Positions 39,375 through 49,759 of a stretch of DNA of 64,000 nt are shown here, one piece after another; the first letter of the stretch is position 1; each line of letters starts with the position of its first letter. Under the pieces are notes generated by a model, which was not told where the DNA came from, did no database searches, and saw nothing but the letters and a program-made list of their open reading frames with translations. This DNA is from Crocinitomicaceae bacterium (GTDB lineage: Bacteria > Bacteroidota > Bacteroidia > Flavobacteriales_D > Crocinitomicaceae): positions 19,886-83,885 of the forward strand of contig JANQWC010000005.1 of assembly GCA_030730025.1 (NCBI GenBank), given 5' to 3'. The position numbers and the translations under genes are program-made.

Positions 39375-42000
39375 CAGTCAGTTTTTTGATGTCGTTGAGT
39401 TTGAGTAGGGCTTCTACGGGCGTGAGTGAATTGATGTCTGTCGAGACGAGTTCGTCGTGAATTTGCTGCAGCACGGGGTCATTGAGTGCAAAGAAACTGA
39501 GCTGAACATCTTGTGCGATGGCTTGCACCGCAGGCTTGCTGACTTTGGTTTTGGATCCGTTGCCCACGTTGGCATGGCTCGCTTCGAGGTCTTTGAGTAC
39601 GTTTTCGGCGCGCTTTACGACTTGTGTAGGCATGCCGGCAAGCTTGGCTACGTGAATACCGAATGAGTGCGCGGAGCCACCGGCCACTAATTTGCGCAGA
39701 AATAGCACTTGCGCACCTAATTCTTTGACGCTCACATTGAAGTTGTGAATGCGCTCAAAGCGATTGGCCATTTCGTTGAGTTCGTGGTAGTGCGTGGCAA
39801 AGAGCGTTTTGGCTTGGGCTTTCGGGTTTTCATGCAAGAATTCGGCAATGGCCCAGGCAATTGAGATGCCGTCGTAGGTGCTGGTGCCGCGTCCAATTTC
39901 GTCTAGTAAAATGAGGCTGCGCTCCGAAATATTATTGAGAATACTCGCGGTTTCGTTCATTTCTACCATAAAAGTAGATTCTCCTGAAGAGATGTTGTCT
40001 GACGCGCCAACGCGGGTAAAGATTTTGTCTACCAAACCAATATTGGCACTGCGCGCCGGCACAAAAGAGCCGATTTGGGCCATCAGCACAATGAGCGCGG
40101 TTTGGCGCAAAATAGCACTTTTACCGCTCATGTTGGGCCCGGTGATCATGATGATTTGCTGGCTGTTGTTGTCCAGGAAAATATCGTTGGCAATGTAGCT
40201 GTCGCCTATTGGCAAGCGTTGCTCAATGACCGGATGCCTGCCTTCTTTGATGTCGAGTTCAAAGCCATCGGTGAGTGTGGGCAAACAATAATTTTGCGCA
40301 ACGGCTACCTTGGCAAAGGAGAAAAGGCAATCGAGTTGTGCGAGGAGCTGCGCATTTTTTTGAATCGGGCCAATGAAGTCGGCCATGGCAAAAATGAGCT
40401 CTTGGTAGATTTGTTGTTCGATTTTGAGAATTTTCTCTTCGGCTCCAAGTATTTTTTGTTCGTATTCTTTGAGTTCTTCTGTGATGTAGCGCTCTGCCGA
40501 CACCAACGTTTGTTTGCGGATCCAGGTTTCGGGAACTTTGTCTTTGTGGGTGTTGCGCACCTCAATATAATAACCAAAGACGTTATTGAAGGCAATTTTT
40601 AGGCTAGAGATACCGGTTGCTTGGCTTTCTCTTTCTTGGATTTGCTCCAGAAAGTCTTTGCCGTTGGTAGAAATAGCGCGCAACTCATCTAGATCTGCAT
40701 TTCTACCTTCTCTGATGACCGGACCTTTTCCTATTTGCACGGCTGGCTCCGAGGTGAGGTTGGTTTCAATAAGCGCAATAAGCGCCTGACAAGCGTCTAG
40801 CTGCGCGAGCAGTGCCTGTAAACTTTTGTTTTGAATGGGGTGCAGCAGCCCGTGAATGGGGTCGATTTGTTGGAGCGTGCGCTTGAGGTGCTGTACTTCT
40901 CTCGGATTGATTTTCCCGACGGCAACTTTTGAAATGAGGCGCTCGAGGTCGCCGATTTCGCGCAAGCGCTCGTCGAGCTCATCGTGGAGGGCTTGCTCTT
41001 GTTTTAATGCTGCAACTACCTGATGCCTTTCTTCAATTGGTTTGCGGTCTTTGAGGGGCAATACCAACCAACGTTTGAGCAAGCGCCCGCCCATTGGGGT
41101 TTTGGTTTTGTCCAGGACCTGAGAAAGCGTAACGGCGTTGTCGTGCGGAGAATGTATGAGTTCAAGGTTGCGCACCGTAAAGCGATCTAGCCACATATAC
41201 CGATCGGGCGCAATGCGCGAAATGCCGGTGATGTGGCCGAGCTGTTGTTGTTGGTTCTCGGACAGGTAATGAAAAACAGCACCTGCGGCAATGATGGCTA
41301 AATCTTGGTTTTCGAGTCCAAAACCTTTGAGTGATTTGGTGCCGAAATGTTTGTTGAGTTGTTCGCTAGCGAAATCTGAGCCAAACACCCACTCTTCTAA
41401 TTTGAAGTGAAAGGCGTCGTTGCCAAACAACTCGTGAACAGCGCTTGTTTTGCTTTTCTGATAGATGATTTCGGTAGGCCTGAACCCACTAATGAGCTTG
41501 TCTATGTAGTTTGCTGTGCCTTGTGCCACGAGAAACTCGCCTGTAGAAATATCGAGAAAGGCCGCGCCGACTTCAGTTTTTTCGAGGTGGAGCGCACACA
41601 AGAAATTGTTGCTGCGCTGGTCTAGCACTTGGTCGTTAAAGGCCAAACCGGGCGTAACGAGTTCGGTAACGCCGCGCTTCACGATCGTTTTGGTCATTTT
41701 AGGATCTTCGAGCTGATCGCAGATCGCCACGCGTTGCCCTGCGCGCACGAGTTTGGGCAAGTACGTTTCGAGCGAGTGGTGCGGAAAGCCAGCGAGTTCC
41801 ATGTCGGCCGCTGCACCGTTCTTTCTTTTGGTGAGGATAATGCCCAGAATTCGGCTGGCCTTAATGGCATCTTCGCCGAAGGTTTCGTAGAAATCGCCGA
41901 CCCTAAAAAGCAACATGGCATCGGGATGCCGCGCCTTAATTTGGTTGTATTGCTTCATTAAGGGCGTTTCGGAACTTTTTGCTGCGCTTTGCTTGGACAC
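39367..42000 (-). CDS. mutS: DNA mismatch repair protein MutS
   Basis: [77 protein letters not shown] start. Confidence 0.97.
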   Translation of the reverse strand: MSKQSAAKSSETPLMKQYNQIKARHPDAMLLFRVGDFYETFGEDAIKASRILGIILTKRKNGAAADMELAGFPHHSLETYLPKLVRAGQRVAICDQLEDPKMTKTIVKRGVTELVTPGLAFNDQVLDQRSNNFLCALHLEKTEVGAAFLDISTGEFLVAQGTANYIDKLISGFRPTEIIYQKSKTSAVHELFGNDAFHFKLEEWVFGSDFASEQLNKHFGTKSLKGFGLENQDLAIIAAGAVFHYLSENQQQQLGHITGISRIAPDRYMWLDRFTVRNLELIHSPHDNAVTLSQVLDKTKTPMGGRLLKRWLVLPLKDRKPIEERHQVVAALKQEQALHDELDERLREIGDLERLISKVAVGKINPREVQHLKRTLQQIDPIHGLLHPIQNKSLQALLAQLDACQALIALIETNLTSEPAVQIGKGPVIREGRNADLDELRAISTNGKDFLEQIQERESQATGISSLKIAFNNVFGYYIEVRNTHKDKVPETWIRKQTLVSAERYITEELKEYEQKILGAEEKILKIEQQIYQELIFAMADFIGPIQKNAQLLAQLDCLFSFAKVAVAQNYCLPTLTDGFELDIKEGRHPVIEQRLPIGDSYIANDIFLDNNSQQIIMITGPNMSGKSAILRQTALIVLMAQIGSFVPARSANIGLVDKIFTRVGASDNISSGESTFMVEMNETASILNNISERSLILLDEIGRGTSTYDGISIAWAIAEFLHENPKAQAKTLFATHYHELNEMANRFERIHNFNVSVKELGAQVLFLRKLVAGGSAHSFGIHVAKLAGMPTQVVKRAENVLKDLEASHANVGNGSKTKVSKPAVQAIAQDVQLSFFALNDPVLQQIHDELVSTDINSLTPVEALLKLNDIKKLTGA

Positions 42001-42073
42001 TTGTATTGTTTAGATGAGTAAAGATAGCCCTTTTTAGCCCGGCGCTTCAGCCTATTTTTCCACAATTTTGCAG

Positions 42074-42081
42074 TATTTTTG
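42074..42081 (+). promoter_or_regulatory. -7 promoter element TATTTTTG upstream of the TrmH-family gene
   Basis: perfect TAnnTTTG, 8 nt from ATG at 42090. Confidence 0.5.
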
Positions 42082-42089
42082 AGCCATAC

Positions 42090-42632
42090 ATGTCAGCAAA
42101 CCACACCAAAAAATTAAAATTATGGGAGCTCAATCGGCTCAGCGAAGAAGCTTTTGCGCAGCAAAAGAAGTTTCCGTTGGTCTTGGTGCTCGACAGCATT
42201 CGCTCTCTCAATAACATCGGTTCCTTTTTTAGAACTGCCGATGCATTTAACGCAGAAGCAATCTATTTGTGTGGCATTACCGCCCAACCTCCGCACCGCG
42301 ATATCCACAAAACTGCATTGGGCGCAACCGAAACCGTTCGTTGGCAATATCGAGCAACATTAGCTGAGGCGCTGACCGAACTCAAAGAGAAAGGTTATGC
42401 CATATGCGTGGTAGAGCAAGCGGTGCAAACGACCTTATTGCAAGACATCGGTCAGCTGGACGCACCTGGCTTTGCACTGGTGTTTGGCAATGAAGTAGAC
42501 GGTGTAGAACAAGCCGCACTAGATAGCGCAGACCATATCATTGAAATTCCTCAGTTTGGCACCAAGCACAGCCTCAACGTGAGCGTTTGCGCAGGCATCG
42601 TGCTCTGGGAATTCACCAAGAAGTATATTTAG
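42090..42632 (+). CDS. TrmH/SpoU-family RNA 2'-O-methyltransferase
   Basis: VLDSIRSLNNIGSFFRTADAF, FALVFGNEVDGV, IPQFGTKHSLNVSVCAGIVLWEF. Confidence 0.92.
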   Translation: MSANHTKKLKLWELNRLSEEAFAQQKKFPLVLVLDSIRSLNNIGSFFRTADAFNAEAIYLCGITAQPPHRDIHKTALGATETVRWQYRATLAEALTELKEKGYAICVVEQAVQTTLLQDIGQLDAPGFALVFGNEVDGVEQAALDSADHIIEIPQFGTKHSLNVSVCAGIVLWEFTKKYI

Positions 42633-42637
42633 TATTA

Positions 42638-42669
42638 AAATTAATTCCGCAAAATAATTGCGGAGTAAT
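42638..42669. terminator. hairpin between convergent genes, candidate bidirectional terminator
   Basis: TCCGCAA-AATAA-TTGCGGA (42646-42664) with A/T-rich flanks that extend pairing. Confidence 0.6.
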
Positions 42670-44373
42670 TTAAGCCAAGCGAATCAATAACAAATCGTTC
42701 TCCTTGCTCACGACCAACAATTGGTTTTTAGTCAGCGTTTTGAGCGAGGTATCCCATAGTTTGTTGGAGATGTCAAAATGCCCGCGGAGTTCGCTCAACA
42801 AAAGTTGTTTTTCTTGCTGCATTTTTTCGAAAATCGCTGTTTCGGTCTCGTTGAGCGCAATTTTTGGCGCCTGAACCTCAGGTCGCATTTGCGGGAAGAA
42901 AAGCACTTCTTGGATAGAAGCATTGTTGGTGAGGTACATGATGAGGCGGTCCATGCCGATGCCCAAACCACTGGTTGGCGGCATACCGTATTCGAGTGCG
43001 CGCAGGAAGTCTTGGTCAATGAACATGGCTTCGTCGTCGCCGCGTTCTTGCAGCTTGAGTTGCTCCTCAAAGCGCTCGCGTTGGTCAATTGGGTCGTTGA
43101 GCTCAGAGTAGGCATTGGCTACTTCCTTGCCGCAAACCATGAGTTCGAAACGCTCTGTGAGGCTTGGGTCATCGCGGTGCACTTTGCAAAGTGGCGACAT
43201 TTCTTTCGGATAGTCCGTAATGAACGTTGGCTGAATATAATTGCCCTCGCACTTTTCGCCGAACATTTCGTCGATCAGCTTGCCTTTGCCCATGGTTTCG
43301 TCTACCTCGATACCCATGCCACGAGCTGCTGCGCGGAGTTCGTCTTCTGTTTTTCCTGCAATATCAAAGCCTGTGAAGTCGATGATCGCCTGACGCATGG
43401 TGATGCGCTTGTACGGCGCTTTGAAATCGATGGTGTGATCGCCAAACTGTGCAATTGTACTGCCGTTGACTGCCAAAGCGCAATATTCTAATAATTGCTC
43501 CGTGAAGTCCATCATCCAGTTGTAGTCTTTGTAGGCTACGTAGATTTCCATGGCCGTAAACTCTGGGTTGTGGGTGCGGTCCATGCCCTCGTTGCGGAAG
43601 TTTTTGGAGAATTCATATACGCCGTCGAAGCCACCTACGATCAGTCTTTTGAGGTAAAGTTCGTTGGCAATGCGCATGTATAGCGGGATGTCGAGCGCAT
43701 TGTGGTGGGTGATAAATGGTCTTGCGGAAGCGCCGCCCGGAATGGCTTGCAAAACAGGGGTTTCTACTTCCATATAGCCTGCACGGTTGAAGAACTCGCG
43801 CATGGCGTTGAATAATTTGGTTCTTTTGATAAAGACATCTTTGACTTGTCTGTTCACGACAAGGTCGACATAGCGTTGGCGGTAGCGTAGCTCAGGGTCT
43901 GTGAAGGCGTCGTGCACCACTCCTGTTGCATCGGTTTTAGGCAAAGGAAGCGGGCGCAAAGATTTGCTGAGTAATTGAAATTCAGTCACGTGAACAGAAA
44001 TTTCACCCACCTGAGTTTTGAACACATGGCCTTTGATCCCGAGGAAGTCGCCGAGGTCGAGGAGTTTTTTGAATACTTCGTTGTAAAGCGTTTTGTCTTC
44101 ACCTGGGCAGAGTTCGTCTCGGTTGAAATACACTTGGATACGGCCCGATGCATCTTGAATTTCTGCAAAAGAAGCCTTGCCCATAATGCGCTGCGAAAGC
44201 ATGCGCCCAGCCAAACAAACCTGTTTGCCGTCCTCAAAATTGGTTTTGATATCTGCAGCGAAAGCATCTACTGGGTAGAGTGCCGCCGGATAAGGATCAA
44301 TACCGAGATCGCGCAATTTTTGCAAGGATTCGCGACGTAAGATTTCTTGTTCGGAAAGTTCTGGATGACTCAT
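42670..44373 (-). CDS. lysS: lysine--tRNA ligase (class II)
   Basis: GRMLSQRIMGKASFAEIQDASGRIQVYFNRD, FRNEGMDRTHNPEFTAMEIYVAY, GLGIGMDRLIMYLTNNASIQEVLFFPQMRPE. Confidence 0.97.
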   Translation of the reverse strand: MSHPELSEQEILRRESLQKLRDLGIDPYPAALYPVDAFAADIKTNFEDGKQVCLAGRMLSQRIMGKASFAEIQDASGRIQVYFNRDELCPGEDKTLYNEVFKKLLDLGDFLGIKGHVFKTQVGEISVHVTEFQLLSKSLRPLPLPKTDATGVVHDAFTDPELRYRQRYVDLVVNRQVKDVFIKRTKLFNAMREFFNRAGYMEVETPVLQAIPGGASARPFITHHNALDIPLYMRIANELYLKRLIVGGFDGVYEFSKNFRNEGMDRTHNPEFTAMEIYVAYKDYNWMMDFTEQLLEYCALAVNGSTIAQFGDHTIDFKAPYKRITMRQAIIDFTGFDIAGKTEDELRAAARGMGIEVDETMGKGKLIDEMFGEKCEGNYIQPTFITDYPKEMSPLCKVHRDDPSLTERFELMVCGKEVANAYSELNDPIDQRERFEEQLKLQERGDDEAMFIDQDFLRALEYGMPPTSGLGIGMDRLIMYLTNNASIQEVLFFPQMRPEVQAPKIALNETETAIFEKMQQEKQLLLSELRGHFDISNKLWDTSLKTLTKNQLLVVSKENDLLLIRLA

Positions 44374-44392
44374 GAGTATACAATTGGGGCTA

Positions 44393-44400
44393 CAAAGATA
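44393..44400 (-). promoter_or_regulatory. -7 promoter element TATCTTTG upstream of lysS
   Basis: CAAAGATA on + strand, 19 nt from ATG at 44373. Confidence 0.55.
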
Positions 44401-44461
44401 GCGCTAAAAAAAATTCTAGGCTTTGTTTGCAACGTATGGGTAGTTTTTTCGTTAGAGGATT

Positions 44462-47083
44462 ATGCAGTTTTGGTGGCGCTTTTTCAAACGTACGGTTTTG
44501 ATTTTATTGGTCTTCATGGCCACTATTTCTTTGGCACTCTATATTTTCGAAGACCGCATCATCAAAAAAGTAGTCGCACAAGTCAATACCTATCTGAAAG
44601 CACCCGTTCAGGTCGAGCAAATCAACCTTCATTTTTGGCGTACTTTCCCTCACTTGAGCGTCGCTTTTGACCAAGTACTGATTGCAGACCCACTTTCATC
44701 CAAAGACACGCTTTTGCAAGCCCAACAAATCAGTTTGCGCTTCAATCCATTTGATTTATGGAACGGCAAGTACCAAATTGAACAAATCACAAGCTTCAAT
44801 GGGCAGCTCAATTTGATAACCGATGCAAAAGGCCAAACCAATTACGACGTATTTAAAGGCACCTCCTCAAGCAGCTCAACTTTCAATTTAGAATTAGAAA
44901 CCATTTTGTTAGAGCAGTTCAAGGTGGCGTACCGCGATCAAAAAAGTGCGCAATCTTATACCTCCACTATTCATACCGCCTCTTTATCTGGAAAATTCTC
45001 TGCGCAAAAAACCACATTGAAGGCTGCCGGTGATGTCTGGCTGAACCGCATTCAAAAAGGTCGGGTTGTTTTGCTCAAGAATGAACCATTGGTTTTTGAC
45101 CTCGCCCTTTTAGTAGACCAAACCCAAAATTTGATCATGTTGCCGCAAGCGCAAATCAAATTAGCCAACTTGCCCTTTTTAATAGATGCGGAATTCGGCC
45201 CCACCAAAAGCACCCTCGACATCCGCTCCCAAAACTTATCACTTGTGCAGCTTGTCCGGACCCTTCAGCCCGCCTCATTGGCGACCCTCAAGCGCGTCAA
45301 AGCAAAAGGAAAGGTCGATTTTCAGCTGCATTATCAAGCGTTTGTCGATCAAAAAGCACCGCAAGTTAAGGCGTACTTTAGCATTCAAGATGGCCAACTT
45401 ACCGAACCAGAGTTTGGCGCCAAAATCGAACAACTTCAGTGTTATGGTACATATACAAATTTGCCAACTGATGCTTTGGTGCTCGAACGTTTTGCCTTCA
45501 AAAGTCAGGGTGCGCAATTCTTTGGTCAGCTCCAGCTCGAAGACTTTATCAAACCCAAACTCAATGTAAAGGCCAATGGCCAAATTCCACTTGGCTTGGT
45601 TCAGGCCATTTATCCGCTTGCCTATGTGCAAAAGCTTCACGGTACAGCCAAAGTACAACTCGCTGCCAAAATTGCCCAAGACGAACAACGCAACTGGAAA
45701 ACCCAAACCTTAAATGGGCACGTGGGCCTTCAAGCCGACCACTTACAACTCCAAGATTTCAAAAAGAGTTTTATGGGCCTCAGTGCCGAAATCGATTTTG
45801 ATCAATCCGACATCCGCATCGATCAGTTAAAGGCCACTATTGGCACTTCCGATCTAGCGATTCAACTGCGCATTCCCGATTATGCTGCGCACGTCCATTC
45901 CTCAACGCCCTTTGAGTGCGTCGGTAATTTGACGGCCAAAAGGCTGCATTTTGCTGATTTTGATAGCCAAACTACCACGCAAAAGCGCGACTGGATTTTA
46001 CCTCAAAACATGGCAATTCAGTTGCCTTTTCGCATCGCTGAGTTGAGTTATGAGGGCAAAGCTTTTAGTCAGTTGAATGGAGCGCTTTTTTTGGCACCCA
46101 AGCAACTTCAGCTCAATTCCTTGAGTTTCAAACATGCAAATGGTTTTTGGAATGGCCAGCTGAAGATAGGGGAGCAAGTACCAGCTGTATTGGATATCGA
46201 AACAAAAGGCGCGGCCAAAAGAGTCGATCTTGGTCATTTATTCAAGGAGTGGCACAATTTTGACCAAACCATTTTGACTGATGAACAACTGTCGGGAACT
46301 GGAAACTTTGAATTTGATGTCAAAACCAAATATGACTTATTGAAAGGGCTCGATGAAGAGCGTTTAAAAGCGCGCGTTCATTGCAGCATTGACAACGGCC
46401 GCCTTTTGCATGCGCCCATTTTACAAGATTTGGCCAACACGCTCACCATTGGAAAAAGCAGGGCAATTCTTGGCGCTAAGAATCAGGCAGCGCTGCAACA
46501 AAAGCTCAAAGATGTGCGCTTTGATCTCCTTGAAAACACGTTTGTCATCTCAGATCGCCAGCTCAGTTTTGAAAAAATGCACATCGCATCCTCGGCACTC
46601 GACCTCGATTTGGTAGGGAGCCATAGTTTTGAGCATCAAATTGATTATGCTGTTGGCCTGCGTTTGCGCGACCTCTTAGTTCAGGAAACACAAACTGAAT
46701 TTGGGGAAATTTTAGACGATGGCACCGGGCTACGTTTGTTTGTGCGCATCAGCGGCTCACTCGATGACCCCAAAGTGAGCTGGGACAAAAAAGGCAAAAA
46801 GGAAGCCGCGCAACAGCAGTTTGAGCGCAGTCAGCAAGAATCAAAAGAAATGCTCAAAACTACCTTTGGACTGTATAAAAATGACGCAAGTGTAGGGAAG
46901 TATCAAGCGCAAACAACCCCGCATGAAACCATTCAAGTGAAGTTTAAAACCAAAGACGACCCCGTCAAAACGCCAAGTGCAGCGCAAGTGCCGGCACCTA
47001 AAAATGGCAAATTGCAGCAGAAATTGGAAAAATGGAAGCAAGAACAAGAGCAAACGGGTGTTGCGGTCAAGATCAAAGGATAG
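44462..47083 (+). CDS. AsmA-like envelope protein
   Basis: N-terminal TM anchor, LKAPVQVEQINLHFWRTFPHLSVAFDQVLIADPL; beta-rich body; C-terminal AsmA_2-like region (LSFEKMHIASSALDLDLVGSH). Confidence 0.82.
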   Translation: MQFWWRFFKRTVLILLVFMATISLALYIFEDRIIKKVVAQVNTYLKAPVQVEQINLHFWRTFPHLSVAFDQVLIADPLSSKDTLLQAQQISLRFNPFDLWNGKYQIEQITSFNGQLNLITDAKGQTNYDVFKGTSSSSSTFNLELETILLEQFKVAYRDQKSAQSYTSTIHTASLSGKFSAQKTTLKAAGDVWLNRIQKGRVVLLKNEPLVFDLALLVDQTQNLIMLPQAQIKLANLPFLIDAEFGPTKSTLDIRSQNLSLVQLVRTLQPASLATLKRVKAKGKVDFQLHYQAFVDQKAPQVKAYFSIQDGQLTEPEFGAKIEQLQCYGTYTNLPTDALVLERFAFKSQGAQFFGQLQLEDFIKPKLNVKANGQIPLGLVQAIYPLAYVQKLHGTAKVQLAAKIAQDEQRNWKTQTLNGHVGLQADHLQLQDFKKSFMGLSAEIDFDQSDIRIDQLKATIGTSDLAIQLRIPDYAAHVHSSTPFECVGNLTAKRLHFADFDSQTTTQKRDWILPQNMAIQLPFRIAELSYEGKAFSQLNGALFLAPKQLQLNSLSFKHANGFWNGQLKIGEQVPAVLDIETKGAAKRVDLGHLFKEWHNFDQTILTDEQLSGTGNFEFDVKTKYDLLKGLDEERLKARVHCSIDNGRLLHAPILQDLANTLTIGKSRAILGAKNQAALQQKLKDVRFDLLENTFVISDRQLSFEKMHIASSALDLDLVGSHSFEHQIDYAVGLRLRDLLVQETQTEFGEILDDGTGLRLFVRISGSLDDPKVSWDKKGKKEAAQQQFERSQQESKEMLKTTFGLYKNDASVGKYQAQTTPHETIQVKFKTKDDPVKTPSAAQVPAPKNGKLQQKLEKWKQEQEQTGVAVKIKG

Positions 47084-47084
47084 C

Positions 47085-47600
47085 CTAGTGGCCTTTGGCT
47101 AAAATGCCAGTAGTGGAGTAACCCGCTACAAATGGGATGGTTTGCACACTACCGCCGTAAGTCCGGACCAAATCAGAACCAACAATATAGTCTTTGGCTT
47201 CAGGATTGGTTTGCTCGGCGTTGTAGTCGGCTCCTTTCAAAAGTACGTCTGGTTTTAAGGTCTCGATGAGCTCAAGGGGTGTTTGTTGTTCAAAAAGCAC
47301 AACGGCGTCTACGCAACTCAATGAAGCCAAAACGATAGCCCTGGCGTCTTGTGCATTGATGGGGCGATTAGGGGCTTTTTCGAGCAGGCGAACAGAAGCG
47401 TCGGTATTGATACCTACAATGAGGCGCTTGGCGCTGTCTGCAGCTTGGGCTAAGTAACTCACATGCCCCAAGTGCAAGATGTCAAAACAACCGTTGGTAA
47501 AGGCAACTTTTTGGCCTTGGAGTGCCCAAATACCTCTTAGTTTGAGGGCGTCTTCCCAGCTCAGGATTTTGTGTTGAATGTTGGTCAGGCGCGTGCTCAT
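47085..47600 (-). CDS. rfaE2: D-glycero-beta-D-manno-heptose 1-phosphate adenylyltransferase-like (stand-alone RfaE2 domain)
   Basis: VAFTNGCFDILHLGHVSYLAQA, VGINTDASVRLLEK, RPINAQDARAIVLASL, LLKGADY. Confidence 0.88.
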   Translation of the reverse strand: MSTRLTNIQHKILSWEDALKLRGIWALQGQKVAFTNGCFDILHLGHVSYLAQAADSAKRLIVGINTDASVRLLEKAPNRPINAQDARAIVLASLSCVDAVVLFEQQTPLELIETLKPDVLLKGADYNAEQTNPEAKDYIVGSDLVRTYGGSVQTIPFVAGYSTTGILAKGH

Positions 47601-47608
47601 GTAAACTT

Positions 47609-47959
47609 TTACGAGAGCAAGTTAGTTTGTTCGTTCGGAAAAACCAAAGATGGCTTGAAGGTTTTGGCTTCTTCAAATTCGAGCATGGCATAACCAATAA
47701 TGATGATGATGTCGTTGATGGCTACTTTGCGCGCCGCCGGGCCATTGAGGCAAATCATGCCGGTTTGGCGCTCACCTTTGATGACGTATGTCTCGAAGCG
47801 CTCACCGTTGTTGATATTGACAATCTGAACGCGCTCCCCCTCGATGAGGTTTGCGGCATCCATGAGGTCTTCATCTATGGTGATACTACCAATATAGTTG
47901 AGGTCGGCTTGTGTAACGCGGACCCGATGAATTTTAGATTTGAGGACGTTGATGTACAT
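47609..47959 (-). CDS. panD: aspartate 1-decarboxylase
   Basis: [32 protein letters not shown] with Gly-Ser self-cleavage site; [22 protein letters not shown]. Confidence 0.95.
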   Translation of the reverse strand: MYINVLKSKIHRVRVTQADLNYIGSITIDEDLMDAANLIEGERVQIVNINNGERFETYVIKGERQTGMICLNGPAARKVAINDIIIIIGYAMLEFEEAKTFKPSLVFPNEQTNLLS

Positions 47960-47993
47960 AACTTATAGCGCGTTGTAGCGCGGCAAAATTACA

Positions 47994-48839
47994 TCAAAGA
48001 ACCGATTCACACAACATATTGTCGATCAGCCGCACCTCTCCACAAAAAGCCGCCACACAACAAACTTGCATTTGCTGCCATTCCGTGCAGTTTTCCAAGG
48101 TAATTGGATCTACAATTTCAAGATAATCTATTTCCAAACCAGCTTGTTCAATAATTGCGCTTGCGGCGATTTTAGCCTCCTCAAGCGATATTTTTCCGAC
48201 GTTGGCTTTAACCAACTGCAGGGCTCTTGAAATAGAAACGGCATTTTTGCGCTGTGCGTGGGTCAATCTTAAGTTTCTGCTGCTCATGGCTAAACCGTCA
48301 CTTTCGCGGATGGTTTCACAGCCAATAATATCGATTCCGAAGCTGTAAAAGTTGTTGAGCAAACGGATAATAGCGAGTTGTTGGAAGTCTTTTTGCCCGA
48401 AATAAGCTTTTTGTGGCTGCACCAATGCAAATAAATGATGCACTACATGTACCACACCTTCAAAATGCCCGGGTCTGTGTGCGCCTTCTAAAAGCTGCCC
48501 AATTTTGCCAAGCGGCATAGGGGCAAAGGGTAAATCTGCGGGGTACATTTCGTTTTCATTTGGTGCAAAAATAACCAGATTGGGCAGGTGCTGTAACAAG
48601 GCAAGATCTGCCGAAAGCATTCTTGGATATGACTGTAAATCAGCGTTTTGATTGAATTGTTTCGGGTTTACAAAAATGGAAATAAGCACGACGTCATTCT
48701 CCCGACAGGCTTGTTCCACTAAAGACAAATGCCCTGGATGTAAAGCGCCCATTGTTGGCACAAAACCAATTTGTTTTTGCGCCGTGCGCTGTTGTGCACG
48801 CCAAAGGATTATTTCTTGTCTGGTAACAAAGGTCTGCAT
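47994..48839 (-). CDS. panC: pantothenate synthetase
   Basis: GFVPTMGALHPGHLSLVEQA, ISIFVNPKQFN, YFGQKDFQQLAIIRLL; ATG 48839 preferred (track start 48872 lies within a TAGCTTTG promoter element). Confidence 0.95.
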   Translation of the reverse strand: MQTFVTRQEIILWRAQQRTAQKQIGFVPTMGALHPGHLSLVEQACRENDVVLISIFVNPKQFNQNADLQSYPRMLSADLALLQHLPNLVIFAPNENEMYPADLPFAPMPLGKIGQLLEGAHRPGHFEGVVHVVHHLFALVQPQKAYFGQKDFQQLAIIRLLNNFYSFGIDIIGCETIRESDGLAMSSRNLRLTHAQRKNAVSISRALQLVKANVGKISLEEAKIAASAIIEQAGLEIDYLEIVDPITLENCTEWQQMQVCCVAAFCGEVRLIDNMLCESVL

Positions 48840-48869
48840 GGCTTCGTCTTTTCTACAATTTGAAACGGA

Positions 48870-48877
48870 CAAAGCTA
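48870..48877 (-). promoter_or_regulatory. -7 promoter element TAGCTTTG upstream of panC
   Basis: CAAAGCTA on + strand, 30 nt from ATG at 48839. Confidence 0.5.
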
Positions 48878-48908
48878 TTGCTTTTTAGGTAAGTTCATGT
48901 TTATTTCG

Positions 48909-48916
48909 TAATTTTG
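48909..48916 (+). promoter_or_regulatory. -7 promoter element TAATTTTG upstream of the glycogen synthase-like gene
   Basis: perfect TAnnTTTG, 17 nt from ATG at 48934. Confidence 0.55.
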
Positions 48917-48933
48917 CTAGCATATTTATATAA

Positions 48934-49755
48934 ATGGAAAAGAAGAAAATACTATTTATTTCTCAAGAAATCTTTCCTTTTTTACCCAAATCTGAAATTT
49001 CTGGAAGCGCGCGTCGCATTTCTCAAGCAGTTCAAGATGCTGGTAAAGAAATCCGTGTGTTTACTCCACGTTTTGGCGCAATCAACGAAAGACGCCACCA
49101 ACTCCACGAAGTTATTCGTTTGTCGGGCCTCAATATCTCTATAGACGACCACGACCACCCGCTCATCATCAAAGTTGCTTCTATTTCAGCAGCCAGAATG
49201 CAGGTGTATTTTATAGACAACGACGACTACTTCAAACGCAAAACTTGCCTGCAAGAAGAAGACGGCAAATTCCACCCAGACAACGACGAGCGCGCCATGT
49301 TCTTTTGTCGTGGCGTTTTGGAAACCGTCAAAAAATTAGGTTGGCAGCCAGATGTCATTCATTGCCATGGCTGGCTCACTGGCATCATGGCTTTGTACAT
49401 CAAATACATCTTCAGCAAAGACCCACACTTCAAAGAAACAAAGGTTGTCTACAGTCTTTACAACGAAACCTTTGACCAACCCTGGGACCCGCGTTTTGCC
49501 GAAAAGCTCGCTTTCGATGGCTTTCCGCAAGACCTCACCGATGCGCTCAAAGACACCAGTTGTGAAAACCTCACCAAAGTGATCTTAGCACATTGCGACG
49601 GTGTCAACATTGCCAGCGAAGCGCTAGATGCCAACTTACAAGCGCTCTACGACGAAGCCAACATCCTTAAACTTCCTTATTTTGCCGAAGAGCATCAGGG
49701 TAAAGAATTGGCTGCTTTCTTTGACAAAGTAATCGACGCTAACGTCCTAGCCTAA
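48934..49755 (+). CDS. glycogen/starch synthase-like protein, GT5 N-terminal domain only
   Basis: KKKILFISQEIFPFLPKSEISGSARRISQAVQDAGKEIRVFTPRFG, PDVIHCHGWLTGIMALYIKY; ends at 273 aa with no C-terminal GT1-type domain. Confidence 0.88.
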   Translation: MEKKKILFISQEIFPFLPKSEISGSARRISQAVQDAGKEIRVFTPRFGAINERRHQLHEVIRLSGLNISIDDHDHPLIIKVASISAARMQVYFIDNDDYFKRKTCLQEEDGKFHPDNDERAMFFCRGVLETVKKLGWQPDVIHCHGWLTGIMALYIKYIFSKDPHFKETKVVYSLYNETFDQPWDPRFAEKLAFDGFPQDLTDALKDTSCENLTKVILAHCDGVNIASEALDANLQALYDEANILKLPYFAEEHQGKELAAFFDKVIDANVLA

Positions 49756-49759
49756 GCTC

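Noticed and set aside
40075-40602. 175-aa + strand ORF antisense to mutS
   Set aside because: Shadow ORF of a conserved gene
42778-43491. 237-aa + strand ORF antisense to lysS
   Set aside because: Composition mirrors the lysS codon pattern, no promoter or domain; shadow ORF
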